Assembly (NCBI GenBank): GCA_947179485.1
Contig: OX359247.1
Location: 4,679,060-4,743,059, forward strand
Length of the DNA: 64,000 nt
Reading direction: 5' to 3'
DNA from: Allacma fusca
Taxonomy: Eukaryota > Arthropoda > Collembola > Symphypleona > Sminthuridae
The notes beneath the pieces were generated by a model. It ran no database searches. It was not told the origin of the DNA and saw only the letters and a list, made by a program, of their open reading frames with translations. How positions within the stretch are numbered: position 1 is the stretch's first letter; each line of letters starts with the position of its first letter. The translations under genes and the position numbers were made by a program. Positions 12,401 through 24,339 of the stretch are shown piece after piece.

Positions 12401-15032
12401 CATGCTCCTATTACTCCTAAACCATATATCCATTTCAACCCTTATGCATACTAAGTGTAATATGAGCGTCAAAGTTACAAATACCTCCTGAGAGTAATAA
12501 TAATAATAAGGCACGCGCAAGGAAATTCTATCCCTACCCGGGAAATTAAACAATGCCATTGTTTTCCTCTCCTCAAATAATATTTTGGTGGAAGCTCTCC
12601 AAAACTTCAAAGAGAGAAGGGCACGGATACACGCATGCAGTACAAGGGGTCCCCTTCCATGCGTAAAATGTACGCCGTAACGGATTTCATGTATGCAGAA
12701 ACAAAAGCTCATTCAATTTCATTTAAATTTAGAAGGATTGACATAAGTTATTGCAATAGACCCAATTGTTTTGAAATACTTTGAAAATATGAAAGAACAA
12801 CTTCAATGATTCAACAAAAAAAACAGTCTGGGATTGAAAGTTAAAATGTCAAAAAAATGAATGCTTTCTCCCCTATTTTTTTTTCGGGAGGGGGGGGGGG
12901 AGTATGAAAAAAATTTGCACCTATTACCCAATCCTTGTTGTTGTAGACGGAGTGAGGTTTGAGCTGAAAAGAGGAGAGTGAAGCAAGCCCGAATTGTGAA
13001 AGTTGAAGTTGCGTCTTTGATCCTACCTTTGTGGCCTGGGAACGGGCTCTGCTCCAGTGAGTGATGTTTTGAAATAAAGAGGGGCTTCTGTGAAGTGCAG
13101 TCTCGGGTCCCTGCACCCTTTTTGCAATAACATTCTCTAAACAAAATCAGACACAAGACCCATTCCCAGTTTGACCAAGATGTTAATTTACATCCTGTCA
13201 AGAGCTTATTCATGGGCTTTCCAGAATCATGTTTGGTTCCTTGAAGGGATGCTTTTGACGAGAGGGAGCACTGTAGAGGGTATGGGACAAGGCGAAAGTC
13301 ACTTATTATACTGTAGTCGGAGAAAATTAAAGCACTTTATTTAGAACCCAGCAAGGGCAATTTTGTCTTCTTTGATGTGGCTGTACTTCTCCTGAGATAA
13401 GATTTCCCTATTTACAGTCCACTTCTGGTTATAAGATTTCTCCTGGGAAGGGAAAGCTCTCTTCAAGGCGGATACACATATGTATATAATTTGATGGATT
13501 TCTATGTCTCTCCTATTTACAACGACCTATGATTTTGAGAGCCGAGATTTCCTTTGTGAAAGGAGGATCTCTTAGAGCGAGCTTGCACTGTAGAATTCAT
13601 AATTCCGTATGTAGCTTCTGGAGAAACTTAGCGAACTTTCCCCAATCAGTTGACAATCAAGGCTGAGGATGCTTTACACAGAGCTGAGGAATGAGTCTTT
13701 GATACAGTAAAGTTGTCGAGTTATCCTAATGTCAGCAAGTTGTTCTTTCGACTTTATTCTCCTCTCTGCTCACCGTCATCTTCCGTAAACTTCAAGCTAA
13801 GATCCACTGGTGCTTGCTAATACATTAAGATGCTAGATTACACAGGCTTCCTCCTCCGCTCTCAAGAGCTGGCTTTCCCTCAATCTCCTCCAGCCCGCCG
13901 TGTCTTCCTCCCAGATAACAAATAATAATCTTATTTTCCCTGACATGTAAACTAACCGGAGATAGCAGTTAGGAATGTTCGTTATAATTTATATGTATAG
14001 ATATCTAGATATACGAGACATGAAATGGACGGACGTACCGCTCCTATATAATTACATATATATGGATGTAATAAAGTACATACTCTGAAAGATTTTTGCT
14101 GCAGGCTGAAATGCGTTCTCATTTTATGTTACCCCAGAAAAAAAAGTTGAAACCCAGCCAAGTTCAATTAGCATGACTGTCTGTGCTTATAAAGCAATAT
14201 ATTTAGAGGGTTTTAATTTAATCTGAAATTTATCTTACTTTATATTCAAAACTTTGTGTAATAATTATAGCTCCAGTAATTCATATCAGATATGAATTGG
14301 GCTCATGAGGCGGTGTAACATTTGGAAAATGCATTGTCGGGAATTTTTCCCAAAGTGCTCCTACTTCCCTGTGAGTGCTTTCCCTGCAGACTCATTTTTC
14401 CATTTGTAGTTCTTAAATCATAGTTGCTGTATATGTATCCCTAGGATTTGTGAGCGTAGGTCAGGAGAGAGTAATTGATAAAATAATAGTTTGTGTAACA
14501 AAACAATTCATAAATCTTGAGAGCTCAGGGATTTTTTGAAAGAAATAGGAAAAGTCAGGGTTATTCGATGAGGGAAATTTTCCCCTAGAAATTCATGATG
14601 CGTTCAGCGAGGATTTCAAGGAACAAAAAGTATTCAAGTTTCCCCTTTATTTTTTCCTACGGGCATACATAAGAAACTACTGCATGTGTACATTTGTATG
14701 TATTGCCTCATATTTTGCGTGTGTGTGTGTGGGTCTGTTCGGGTTGTTTTTTTAAGTAATGTGAACATAACGTAATGAATATTTGGGGAGAAGGAACTGA
14801 TGCAAGCATTTGCATTGCCTTGAGGTTAATATTTATGGTATATATGGAAGTAATAATGAAAAAATGGAATCCCTACTTTCACAAAAATGTTTCCGGCTTG
14901 AATCAAGTTTTCAAAGTTGCTCATGCAAGGTTTCTTCAAGCGGGAAGAACAAGGGGAAAACTGAAAAAAGGGGATTTTTGTTTACTTTCATAGTGTTGAA
15001 CGAAATTGAATTTAGTATGGGGAAAGTTCATA
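9360..15032. other. Non-coding upstream block
   Basis: No supported gene. It contains short (CT)n tracts near 9601 and 9821, an (AC)n tract at 10487-10505, one TACATATGTA palindrome at 10756, a TATATAAAG box at 11257-11265, and an 11-base G run at 12890-12900. Minus-strand open frames at 12350-12712 and 12803-13213 are of chance length and resemble no family I know. Confidence 0.55.
10487..10505 (+). repeat. (AC)n microsatellite
   Basis: Uninterrupted AC repeat after an ATACATATAAAT stretch. Confidence 0.9.
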
Positions 15033-16154
15033 GGGAAATTCCCCCTTCCAGGATTCTATAGATACATATGCTCAGCACAGAGCTCTTTGGCTATTTGCCC
15101 CATCAAACCGTACTCACTCATGAGCAAGATTTCTCTTTGCTTTGCGTCCGGCCCGACACACACTTATATGTACAAATACTTGACTAACAATAAGAACCGA
15201 CTTGAGCAAATACGGCCCCTCAACATGCCCTGGATCAAGAGATAGTTCCAGGGTGAAAGTACTACAGCAGACTATTAAGTTTTGTGTAGTGAGTACAGTC
15301 TGCTCTCACGAGGCCGATCCCGAGAATGGACCTTATTGGATAACTTTCTCCATGGAGTGAAAACACGTGGATACATTCCCCTCTACCACTATGCTAATTT
15401 TCTTTTCCATTTGGAAGCATTTAGGAACATAATTAAATTTTGTTCCTGTTAGGGCTTCCCTTACAATGACTCCTCACTGCAGCCCCATGCAATTATTACG
15501 TGAGTTCAAACCTCCGCAAAATTCATGTACACCAACAGATGCAACCCATGTAACATAGGTTCTTACTCTGCCCGAATTGTTTGCACGTGAGCATTTATAC
15601 AAGCCTCCGTTAGAAATATGACTCTGCATGCATACATCAACGTTGGAAATTTGAGGGGGGATCCTGCCCAAAAATAAGATTTTCTCCGGGAATTTCTGAA
15701 GACGCACAAGCTGAGAGGTTCCCATGGAAATTGTGATGTATCATTGGGGAAAGTAGCACGGGCTTAAATGGGTGCAATAGAAATAATAACGAGACGGAAT
15801 AGTGGGATGTTGGAGGGGAAGAGAAAGCGGACTTTCACCTAAATTAGTATTTTCCCTCGGCTGTACGTGCCCATACATACGGGGAAGGAAAACAAGAAGC
15901 AGGAATAATGTGAGCCTGTTATTTTGTTGATACTGGCAAGTCCATTTAGAATGTTCGCGTTTTTAGTGCGACATTGCGGGAAGACATTTTTATTGTATAA
16001 TAACCCCATCCTCATTCCTCCTAATGAAAAGAAATGCCTCTGTTAAGACTCGAAAGGAGAGGGTATCTCTCTCCCCTGAAATTTTTATTGCCATTTCCTC
16101 CTGTGATACCAGACGGAGGCTGGTCCACACACTAGTTAGCAGTCAAAGCTTACA

Positions 16155-16173
16155 ACACACACACACACACACA
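16155..16173 (+). repeat. (AC)n microsatellite
   Basis: Uninterrupted AC repeat. Confidence 0.85.
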
Positions 16174-18802
16174 TAGTCATTCCAGGGAGTACCAGGAGGT
16201 ACATGAAGGGTTCTGGCTCTGCTCAGTACATTGAGCTCCAACAACTGCACAAGAAGTAGTGATGAGATAAGCATCCCAAGATTGCACATGGCTAACTCCC
16301 CTCACCCGCCCCATGACTCTTTGGTCATGTATCTATATACATATCTGACTCTCTACAAGGGAAATCACATGTTTTCCCTTCCTTCCACAATCCCAGCCTT
16401 CTTTCCCCACCGGTAACAATTCAAACATATATTGTGCCTATGTACAAACCACATCCTTACCATAATCCTCTTTCCTCCTTCCCCCTTATTGTTAGTCTGG
16501 CATATTGAGTAATGTCACTGAGGATTTTATTTTTTTTTGTTTTTACTTTCTCCACATTTTGGCACTCAGCTGAGCGGAAGGGATTTGTTCCACTTGAGTA
16601 TATATCGTTACTTGAGCTGAAGGTCTTCGTGTGCTTCTGCGAGTTCAATTAGCTCAACGGTTGACTTCAAATCAGGCCTTGCATGTCCTCCTGGCGGATT
16701 TCATTACTTTGAGGAATTCATTTCATCGCGTGTCTCTAAGTTGTCAATCGGGGAAATCGACGGAATGTTTTCCTTCCCTGGCCTTCCCCCTTGTTATGGT
16801 GTTACAGTGTAATATAAAAATATGTCCTCCAGTCATGTACTTGAGTGGACTAGGGACCTTGAGATAGGATCTCAAGTGTTACTGTATAGAAGGATATCCC
16901 AAGGAGTGGGATTAGACCTTTCATTGTTTTATAATTCCAAATACTGATTCGTTCAAATGGGCAGGGCAATGAGGACAGGCATTTCCCAAGGAGCGTTTTT
17001 CCCCCAGACAATCCCACGTTTATACAGTGTTATCGATCCGACTCACCCAGTCTTTAAATGCTTCAAAAAGATGGGTTTGTTTGCTTTTTCATAAATGCAG
17101 GGCTTTTCCCAGTTAGAGAGATAGAGATGGAGAGTGGAGGGAGGGAGTAGGATGGGGTCTTGAGACTGCTCTTTTGGAGGTCTCCTTAGTCAGAGTCACA
17201 CTCAGCCATTATGGCATTGTCCATAGTGGGAATGCATATGGTGGGGGGATTTAGGTCGAAAATCCTTTTTTCCCTGTCACCCCCCGCATTATAGCCAAAG
17301 AGAGGGAAATTGTGGGTGATCGCCGACAAAATTTCTTTCCTATGATTCTTCCTTCCACACTATTTCCCAACTATATATCTTTATACCGTCTGCAATCCCT
17401 TCCCACTCTGCTTTCTCCACCGACTTTCACCACATGTGCACCAGCTCCTGTACTACGTACATACATTGTGAGCTCGCTTTAGGCACGTCCACGAGGTCGA
17501 CATCCACTCCGTGTGAGGTTCACTTTGTTCATTCTCACCAGACTGGTACCTGTGTGTGTGTTGCATGGGCCTGACTCCCTATGAATCCAGTCCCATCTAC
17601 AGTATGCTCTCACCAGTCAAAACCCTCCCATCACAAGCACACTAGCGTTCCCCTGGGAAGGGTATTTGGACACCGTCCCAGTCACCTCACTGTTACTTCT
17701 CCCAGTGGCGAGATAATGTCTCATTAGAGACTTCAAATTTTTCTACTTTGAGAGATGCACTTATTCAGAGAGTGCACTTTGATTCCTGGCTTGTATATAT
17801 ATATCTGCATCTGGCTGACATTCCACATGCTCATACCCATAATCTCTAGCATACATGACACTTGAGAGTGCTCATGTATGGGAATTCGTATATGACGACC
17901 CATATAAGAACATTTTCAACACCTTCCCACTCATACCCTCACACACTCACACTTTCGCCGTGCCTATGGCTGGAATTCATATCCTCAGACACACATGCCG
18001 TCCCCATGGCTGGAGCCCATGAATGCAGATGATGTGGTGCGTAAATGTGGGGGAAAGAAAGTAGTTCTTGCTTTTATTTTATTACACTCACTGACTTTCT
18101 TTTTTCGTCTGAGTCCCCGAATTTATTTTATACTCAAGGAGTAAAGCCCTCAGCTATGCACACTACACGTGAAGGAGGCTACATTTCTTCACGTTTCCCC
18201 CTCAAAAGCAAGGTTAGCCTTACAGGAGATTTGAATTGGGTATTCTATAGGGAGACCGTGGCACAACCGGCCATGGACTTTCTCTTTTGGTAAAAGGCAA
18301 GGTCGGTTCCGCTTCCCCCTGCTTTCTCTGTGAGCATACATAAACTCTGATTTGGTGTGGCAGTACATTTGAATTTCCTTAGCTCCTTTTGCTTGTACAT
18401 TAGTAAATATTGAGTACGTGTACATAGATATGTAGTTTCTTTTTGGGTTAGAGAGAATACTATCGGCTAGGGGGTATACACTTCTGATTGTGTCTACGAT
18501 TACAGAGCAAAGCTCTAGAATGTATGTACATTATGTGTTGGTTGCTTTGAAGGTATATTTACTTTCATCTAGGATACATCCGGAGAAAGTAATAGGGGGC
18601 AGTTGCGCATGGGGAGAAAGCATTTCTCCCGTATTTACTCCCTTGTCTCTCATGGAAATTCTCAGCATGTATTGGAGAGAATCAAGGGGCATTTTATTTA
18701 CTAGTACTTTATTGAACGTCAATTGAAATTTGATTTGCCCCGGGTGGAACAATTTATTTTCTTCTTCTATCTTCTAAAGATTACTCGCGTGACTTTCCCT
18801 TT

Positions 18803-18825
18803 GTACGTACGTGCGTACGTACGTA
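18803..18825 (+). repeat. (ACGT)n self-complementary tetranucleotide repeat
   Basis: Repeats of GTAC/ACGT with one T-to-G interruption; the unit is its own reverse complement, so the tract can pair with itself. Confidence 0.8.
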
Positions 18826-19454
18826 GACATACTTATTTAAATGCATCTTCACATTACTTCTCCAATTGCCTCACTTGGAACCTTGCTTTCCCCTGAGCTG
18901 CGCTCTCTCCAAGTAAATTCCATCCCAGCATGCAATCACACTGGTAAATACGAGTCTGGGCTGTAACAAAGATATTTTTAGCCGTTCAATAAATAATTCC
19001 AGGAAATTCAAACCACTGAGAAAGTAAAGCATGACCTTAATATTTCTTGCTAAATTTAGGAATTGTCAGAATTAATTCCTTGATTTAGGCATGCTCAACA
19101 ATCTTAGACAGGAGGGTCCAGATTTAAATGTTGTTACTTTCTCCAGTCACCCTGGGCTGGCCCAGTTACCGTTACCAGTACCATGACCACTTTCACGCAG
19201 CTACCATTGGAGATATGGATGTTGATTGTGAGGCGGAAATTGGAAATGCGTTGGGAGGAAGAGACACTGTAGCTTGATTGATAGCTTATACTGTAATTAT
19301 TATGTAATCAAGTTTAAGACGTTCGATTTCCCTTCAGCCTCAATATGACTTGAGATGAATTTTCATCAGTTTTCAGGCCCCTTGCCAAGTTTTTTAGGTT
19401 AGCCATATCTACTGTAGTATGAGGGAAGTTCTTCATATGGAACCTTTAGATACA

Positions 19455-19554
19455 TACTCTTTCTATGGAACTTATGGATTCTATTCCTATGTAATTTATA
19501 GGTTCTCTTCCTATGGAACTTATAGATTCTCTTCCTATGGAACTCATAGATTCT
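19455..19554 (+). repeat. 24-bp tandem repeat, four units
   Basis: Four units of 24 bases with the core TTCCTATGGAACTTATAGA; the two last are nearly identical and the first two diverged. A four-base remnant follows. Because 24 is a multiple of three, a minus-strand open frame runs through with an eight-residue Arg/Lys/His/Tyr-rich repeat, but it has no support as a gene. Confidence 0.9.
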
Positions 19555-22500
19555 GGAAAGTTTTGGGAGGATGGCTTCTCGTGTGACATGAATTAAGCTT
19601 GAAGGATCTAATTGGTGGGAATTCATGGTGGAAATAAATGATAAAGTATGGCGGAGTGACAACAAGTGTGGCGGACAGAGTGTCTTCTAATCTCCCCTTT
19701 TGTATTCCACTACACGGGCCCTAACTCAATTACAGGGGTGCTTAGCATTTCATTACTGATGATACATTTTTCAGTGCTTAACCAATTTTGATGGCTTTTA
19801 GGTACATTCTGATCCCGTGGAGGCTCCCTGGAAATTCCACGACCCCTCGACATTTTATAAATAGACCGCTGGTGAAAGTAACTTTCTCCTTTTTCCATAT
19901 TTCAAGGCTACTGTGTGCACAGCCCTTGTTTCCGCCATGTATTTATTAATTCCATAACGAGTTGTTTCAACGTATGTGTTACCATACATCATTTCTTTTA
20001 TAGTTCTTTTTATTGCCATAGGCACTACAGATTTCTTTAAAGAGCACTAACCTAAAGGATCTTATCCCGCAAGTTTGGATTAGCTACGTAGATTAATATC
20101 ATATGATATTCAGGGAATTCAGGGAGCATTTGGAGGAAATTCATGTTGTGTTTCCGGCAAGGTCAGTGCCCTTGTTTTGGTCCGAGAGTATTGTGGACAT
20201 TGGAAGTTGGTAATGATCTTAAGCGGAAGAAGGACAAAAATGAAATAGGATAACCGGAATGGTCATAAAAACATTCTAGAGAGTAATTATGTACATAGTG
20301 AGTTAAAAGTGGGTGGGAATTTCCCCAAAGGTTCTGGTTTCCATTCGGGCGGAAATTTCTATACGGGCAAAACGTTGACAGGCAATAATAGGGGAGGTCT
20401 GGGAAGTCTCTATCTATTTATTTATATTTCACATGACGTCATCTGAAACGATAATCAAATCCTATTTCAGGTCATAACCTAACCTTTGTAGTCCGTGTAT
20501 GTGAGAGTATTGGAAGACACGTCCATGGCACGTACACAAATATTCAATATTAGATTGTTACGAGTACCGGAACTGAGATGTTATGTATCAACATGTCCGT
20601 GATTAATTTTTTAAATGTATGAAAACACATGGAGGTACATACTTTGAGCTGACGTTACTTGCAAAAATAAGGAACAGACTGGGGCTAGAGTGTAAGAGGG
20701 AATTCAAGGAGGGTCCCGTTATTTATTTAATAGCTTAATTAATGTTATAAAAATTTAAAATTCGTGTTTATTTAATCCCCCTCTCTGAGGAGCATACGTC
20801 TCAGGGTGCTTTCCAAACAGAGTTGTAAGGAAATGAAAAGTTTGCTTGTAGTACAAGAACTCCTGTGTATGCCTTGAGTATGATCATCATTTAGTTTTTC
20901 ATTTGCCCTTTTCTCCCATCATCCAAGTTTGAGGAAGGTAACTTTTTTTTCCTGAGCAGTTCCGAATATAATGTAATAAAGGTTTGGAGGGAAAGGTTCC
21001 GAGGTATTTCCTAGATTACCTCTGCTCATGTGCATTCATGAGGAGTCTACATACATAGGAACTTCACGGGTATTAGCGTGGATTCAAAAGTAGCTTTCAC
21101 CCGCATTTGTTATAATTCTTGTTTACACTTATTCCTTGGAGACTGCCTGAGCCGTATTTGAATGCGAGGAAGCAGAACTGGAAGGTAGACTTTTGGATTT
21201 ATTTATACAGTTGTCATGTAAAAGGAGCAAACATTTACGGTCCTTACTACCTTTTATTTACAAGGATGATATGAAGGTTCTGTTATTTAGGAAACCCAGC
21301 CCCTCCTCTCTTAACCTTCCCTTTGGATTCTATTTAAATATCTACGCTTTTTGTACTAAGGGATCGAGAAGTAAAAAATTGGGGAAATGTGTATTTTATT
21401 TGTAGGATTATGCCATGAATCAATAGTGAAAGTTCCGTCCGTACTAAAAATAGGACGGTGAGATTAATTGGATGGAATTAAGTACGAACATAAACCCTTA
21501 AAGTTCTTACTTTGGGCCTAATGAATTTGATGGCATGTGATTAGCACGAGCGTGCGTATTATGGAAGCGCAATTCAAGTAAATGTAGGTACATATATCAA
21601 ATCCCTTATATTTTCGAGAGGTTCAACTGTAGCTTCATATGTTTCTATAGTTTTTAAAAAACATCCAACATTGCATGTGCGCTATATCGCTGTACGTTGC
21701 AGGAGCTTGGAATTTCGCCATAATCTAGGAAATTTCTCAAGGTGACTTCCTTGTGTTTGGTAGAACTTAACCGCATCGACCTAGGAGCGGGCTTTTGTAC
21801 TTTTAAAACTTACGTAAACAAACATATTCCAAAAAAGATGCTCTTTAAATGCAACTGTAGGGAAAAATTCCGACTGGATTTGAGTAATTATTATAAATTA
21901 CTTTTTCACAGAGGGAAAAGCCAGTGAAAGTTGATACAAAAACTGGAATAAGAGCTGGAGGGAAAGTCATTGTTTGTGTAAAAACTTCTTGCATTTATTG
22001 CATTTTATTTCAGATAAATGAAGATTTACAGCTTGGCAATTTCCCCTACGTTTGAGAAACCAGCTCTGAAAGAAGCTTAGGCTGAAATGGGACACGTCGT
22101 AAGGGAGCACTTCCCTCTAGTTGAGTGGATGAGGTAATGGAAATGAGTCTTGGACAAATTCTTTAAGAGTTGACTTGAGCCTGATGGTGTATCAAGATGT
22201 GTAAATGCTGAATCCGACTTTCTCCTCACACGCTGTCACTCACCGTAACCAAGGATTTATATGAGAGAGAGAGTCTTTGGAATTTGAGAAGACCACATTA
22301 GACAGAGAGATGTTCAGTTCCAGCGGAGGGGACGTGTCTGACTGACGAAAACATGGGAATGGATTCCCAGTGTAACTTGACCCCATCCCCAGTACAATAT
22401 CCCGCCTCACGCTCCCAATACATACCTTCACACTAGCCTCATCTGTACACCAGACTGAGCCGATAATGGAAAAGTTGAACAGGAGAACCTTGACAAAGTT

Positions 22501-22706
22501 TCTGTGCATTGACCAGCGAAGGAGAACAGTCCAGGTCTAATGGGAAAACCATGAGGGATACTACAGAAGTGGTGTCATTCTATCCAGTCAACTTTTATTC
22601 TCCAATTGGGTCAGACTAGATCTGTGCGTGTGCTCGAGATAACTAGTAAATAGTTGCTTTGTCGCTGTAGATTGTAGTTCATCTTAAATCCAGTAATTCT
22701 CGGATG

Positions 22707-23244
22707 AAACTCATCATCAAGAGGGAAGGGCCAAAGTGTGAGCATCTGACTTTCTTTAAAGTTACTTAACCCTCTACTTATCTGTAGACTTGAGATACTG
22801 AGAGGAATCTTGTTTGGGATCTGTTCTCCACTGCTAATTACTATTCTAAATCAGACCCGCTTCCGCGGTCTCTTTTCAGATAACAAAAACACCAGAGCTT
22901 TTTCACGACTGTAACTATTTCAGTAATTTTCTGGTGGCTCCCTCAACTTTTAAAGGGAGTGTTCGGAGAGACTGCAAAAGTTTTCCCACACAAAAGCGTG
23001 GGGTATTATTTTCGGGAGAGACCGAGAGAAAGTCTGCAATTTCAAGAAAATTTAGAGACCGCGTAGAGCAATTACAACAAAGAGAGCAAGCTGAATTAGG
23101 GGAAAGGAGAAGAAATTTAAAGACGGGAAAGGAAAACCAGTGAAAGTTAGAGAAAGTAAGTGAAAGTTAGAGAAAGCAAGAGAAAGCTAGTGAAAGTAAG
23201 GGAAAGCAAATTGCGGAAAGAGAAAGGACTCAATTTAACAGAGA
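22707..23244 (+). promoter_or_regulatory. AUG-free region upstream of Dop2R, probable 5' leader and promoter-proximal sequence
   Basis: Reading base by base, no ATG occurs on the + strand between the one at 22704 and the receptor start at 23245, 538 bases in all, where roughly eight would be expected by chance. That is what selection on a translated mRNA leader would produce. Two possible 3' splice sites lie inside it, TTTTCAG ending at 22879 and TATTTCAG ending at 22923, so part of the stretch may be intron and the leader exon may begin at 22880 or 22924. From about 22950 the sequence becomes strongly purine-rich. The exact transcription start cannot be placed from the sequence. Confidence 0.55.
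23141..23210 (+). repeat. Seven-unit 10-bp tandem repeat (NGAAAGYNAG) in the Dop2R leader
   Basis: Seven consecutive 10-base units follow the pattern NGAAAGYNAG, for example TGAAAGTTAG, AGAAAGTAAG and AGAAAGCAAG. The last unit ends AA instead of AG, and two more GAAAG words follow at 23216-23227. The array ends 34 bases before the start codon and would be part of the transcript. The 10-base period puts each AAA on the same face of the helix. Confidence 0.9.
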
Positions 23245-24333
23245 ATGAATCCCATGCTGAATAACGTGACTGGAAAGGAAGTGGTCAATACTAGTCGATT
23301 GCTTCCTGACCTCCATCAAGCTTCCTTGACGACCACGAACCTTCTTCCGACGACCACAGATCCCACCCTGCCCTCAGCAAATCTAGCCTCAAGTCTAGCC
23401 AGAGCATTTAATATATCATCACTAACGACCCAGTCATCTCGTTCCCTTGGAGAAGGAACCCCTGAAATATCTTCCGTGAACATCAACAGCTCAGCCATTG
23501 CTGACACCCTAGTAAATAATCTGAGGAGCCCATCATCCCCGACCCAGACTTTATTATCCCTAAACAAGTCCCTAAATTGGAACAATGCTACTAGTGTTTA
23601 CTCGTCCAACGTCGAGAATGCCACCAGAGTCATGACGACCACTGAAGCTCTCGAGGAGTTGGATGCCAATAGTTGGAGGAGTTATTACCATGACGCGAGT
23701 AGTGTTGTTGCCAAGGAGAGTGCCAATCGGAGTTTGGGCCAAGTGGCTCTCGACGGACTACACACTTTATGGGAGCAAGTGAGTCCTGGTCACGACAGAG
23801 TTACCATGACAGAGTCCCAAAATGCTAATAATAGTACTATTTCACATGAAGACCCATTCACCTCCTCACCTCCGAGACAAAGTACGGCAGTTGGCTTCCA
23901 CAAATCTTCCTCCTCCTGGTTAGCAGAGAGTTTGACTAAGGCCACACAGAACCTTACAGGGGGACTGACGGCCATGGGTGAGGATGCTGAGAACTTTCTC
24001 CTCTACGAGCAACAGGACGAGCCTCTGAGTTTAGCAAGTGTGAATAATCTCATGATGAATGACTCCCTCCCTTTAGAGAATTCCTCCTGGCCGAACATGA
24101 CTTTTGATCCTTTTGGGAATGAGACGGGAGTGGGACTTGAGGCTCCCTACAATTACTGGGCCCTTCTCCTCATCATTTTCCCCTTCTTAACTGTTTTCGG
24201 CAATGTTCTTGTGATTCTGAGTGTGAAGCGTGAAAGGACGCTGCATAATGTGACGAACTACTTTATCGTCAGTTTGGCCGTCGCAGATTTACTTGTCGCC
24301 GCTCTCGTCATGCCTTTTGGGGTCTACCTTCTG
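23245..24333 (+). CDS. Dop2R: D2-like dopamine receptor, first coding exon (N-terminal tail, TM1, TM2); partial gene
   Basis: This exon encodes the first 363 residues of a class A GPCR of the D2-like dopamine receptor family, a plasma-membrane receptor that in known members couples to Gi/o and lowers cAMP. Seen directly: TM1 at about residues 304-327 with the GN motif (N320, position 1.50), loop 1 with RERTLHNVTNY, and TM2 at about 338-362 with LAVADLLVA (D348, position 2.50) and the MPF/VY ending. This stretch closely follows insect Dop2R as I recall it. Residues 1-303 are an extracellular tail rich in Ser, Thr and Asn, with about 15 N-x-S/T sequons, no cysteine and no obvious signal peptide, so TM1 probably acts as signal anchor. 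The start is the first ATG after an in-frame TAA at 23236-23238 and has A at -3. The open frame is far longer than chance allows here. The remaining helices must lie on later exons, none found in the window. D1-like or octopamine receptors are less likely because of the TNYFIVSLAVADLLVA match. Confidence 0.93.
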
Positions 24334-24339
24334 GTCAGT
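24334..24339 (+). other. Splice donor at the end of the Dop2R coding exon
   Basis: The sequence CTG|GTCAGT follows codon 363 in phase 0, just after the TM2 end (VYLL). From memory, vertebrate DRD2 ends its first coding exon at the aligned residue (E95), also in phase 0. The +3 base is C rather than A/G, but +4 to +6 (AGT) fit the consensus. If unspliced, translation adds VSTII and stops at TAA 24349-24351. A second GT at 24338 (GTACAA) is a poorer alternative. Confidence 0.75.

Larger units (their letters stand above)
15044..22706. other. Non-coding upstream block before the Dop2R leader
   Basis: No supported gene. It contains an (AC)n tract at 16155-16173, an (ACGT)n tract at 18803-18825 and the 24-bp tandem repeat at 19455-19554. 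The remainder is unique A+T-rich DNA with many GAAAG/CTTTC words. Distal regulatory elements or untranslated first exons of Dop2R could lie here, but I cannot point to one. Confidence 0.55.

Noticed and set aside
22934..23143. 69-codon plus-strand frame in the leader
   Set aside because: Opens on GTG; there is no ATG in the interval. Its charged, Glu/Arg-rich translation simply reflects the purine-rich DNA.
23316..23585. Minus-strand frame opposite the receptor exon
   Set aside because: Antisense shadow of the Dop2R coding sequence.
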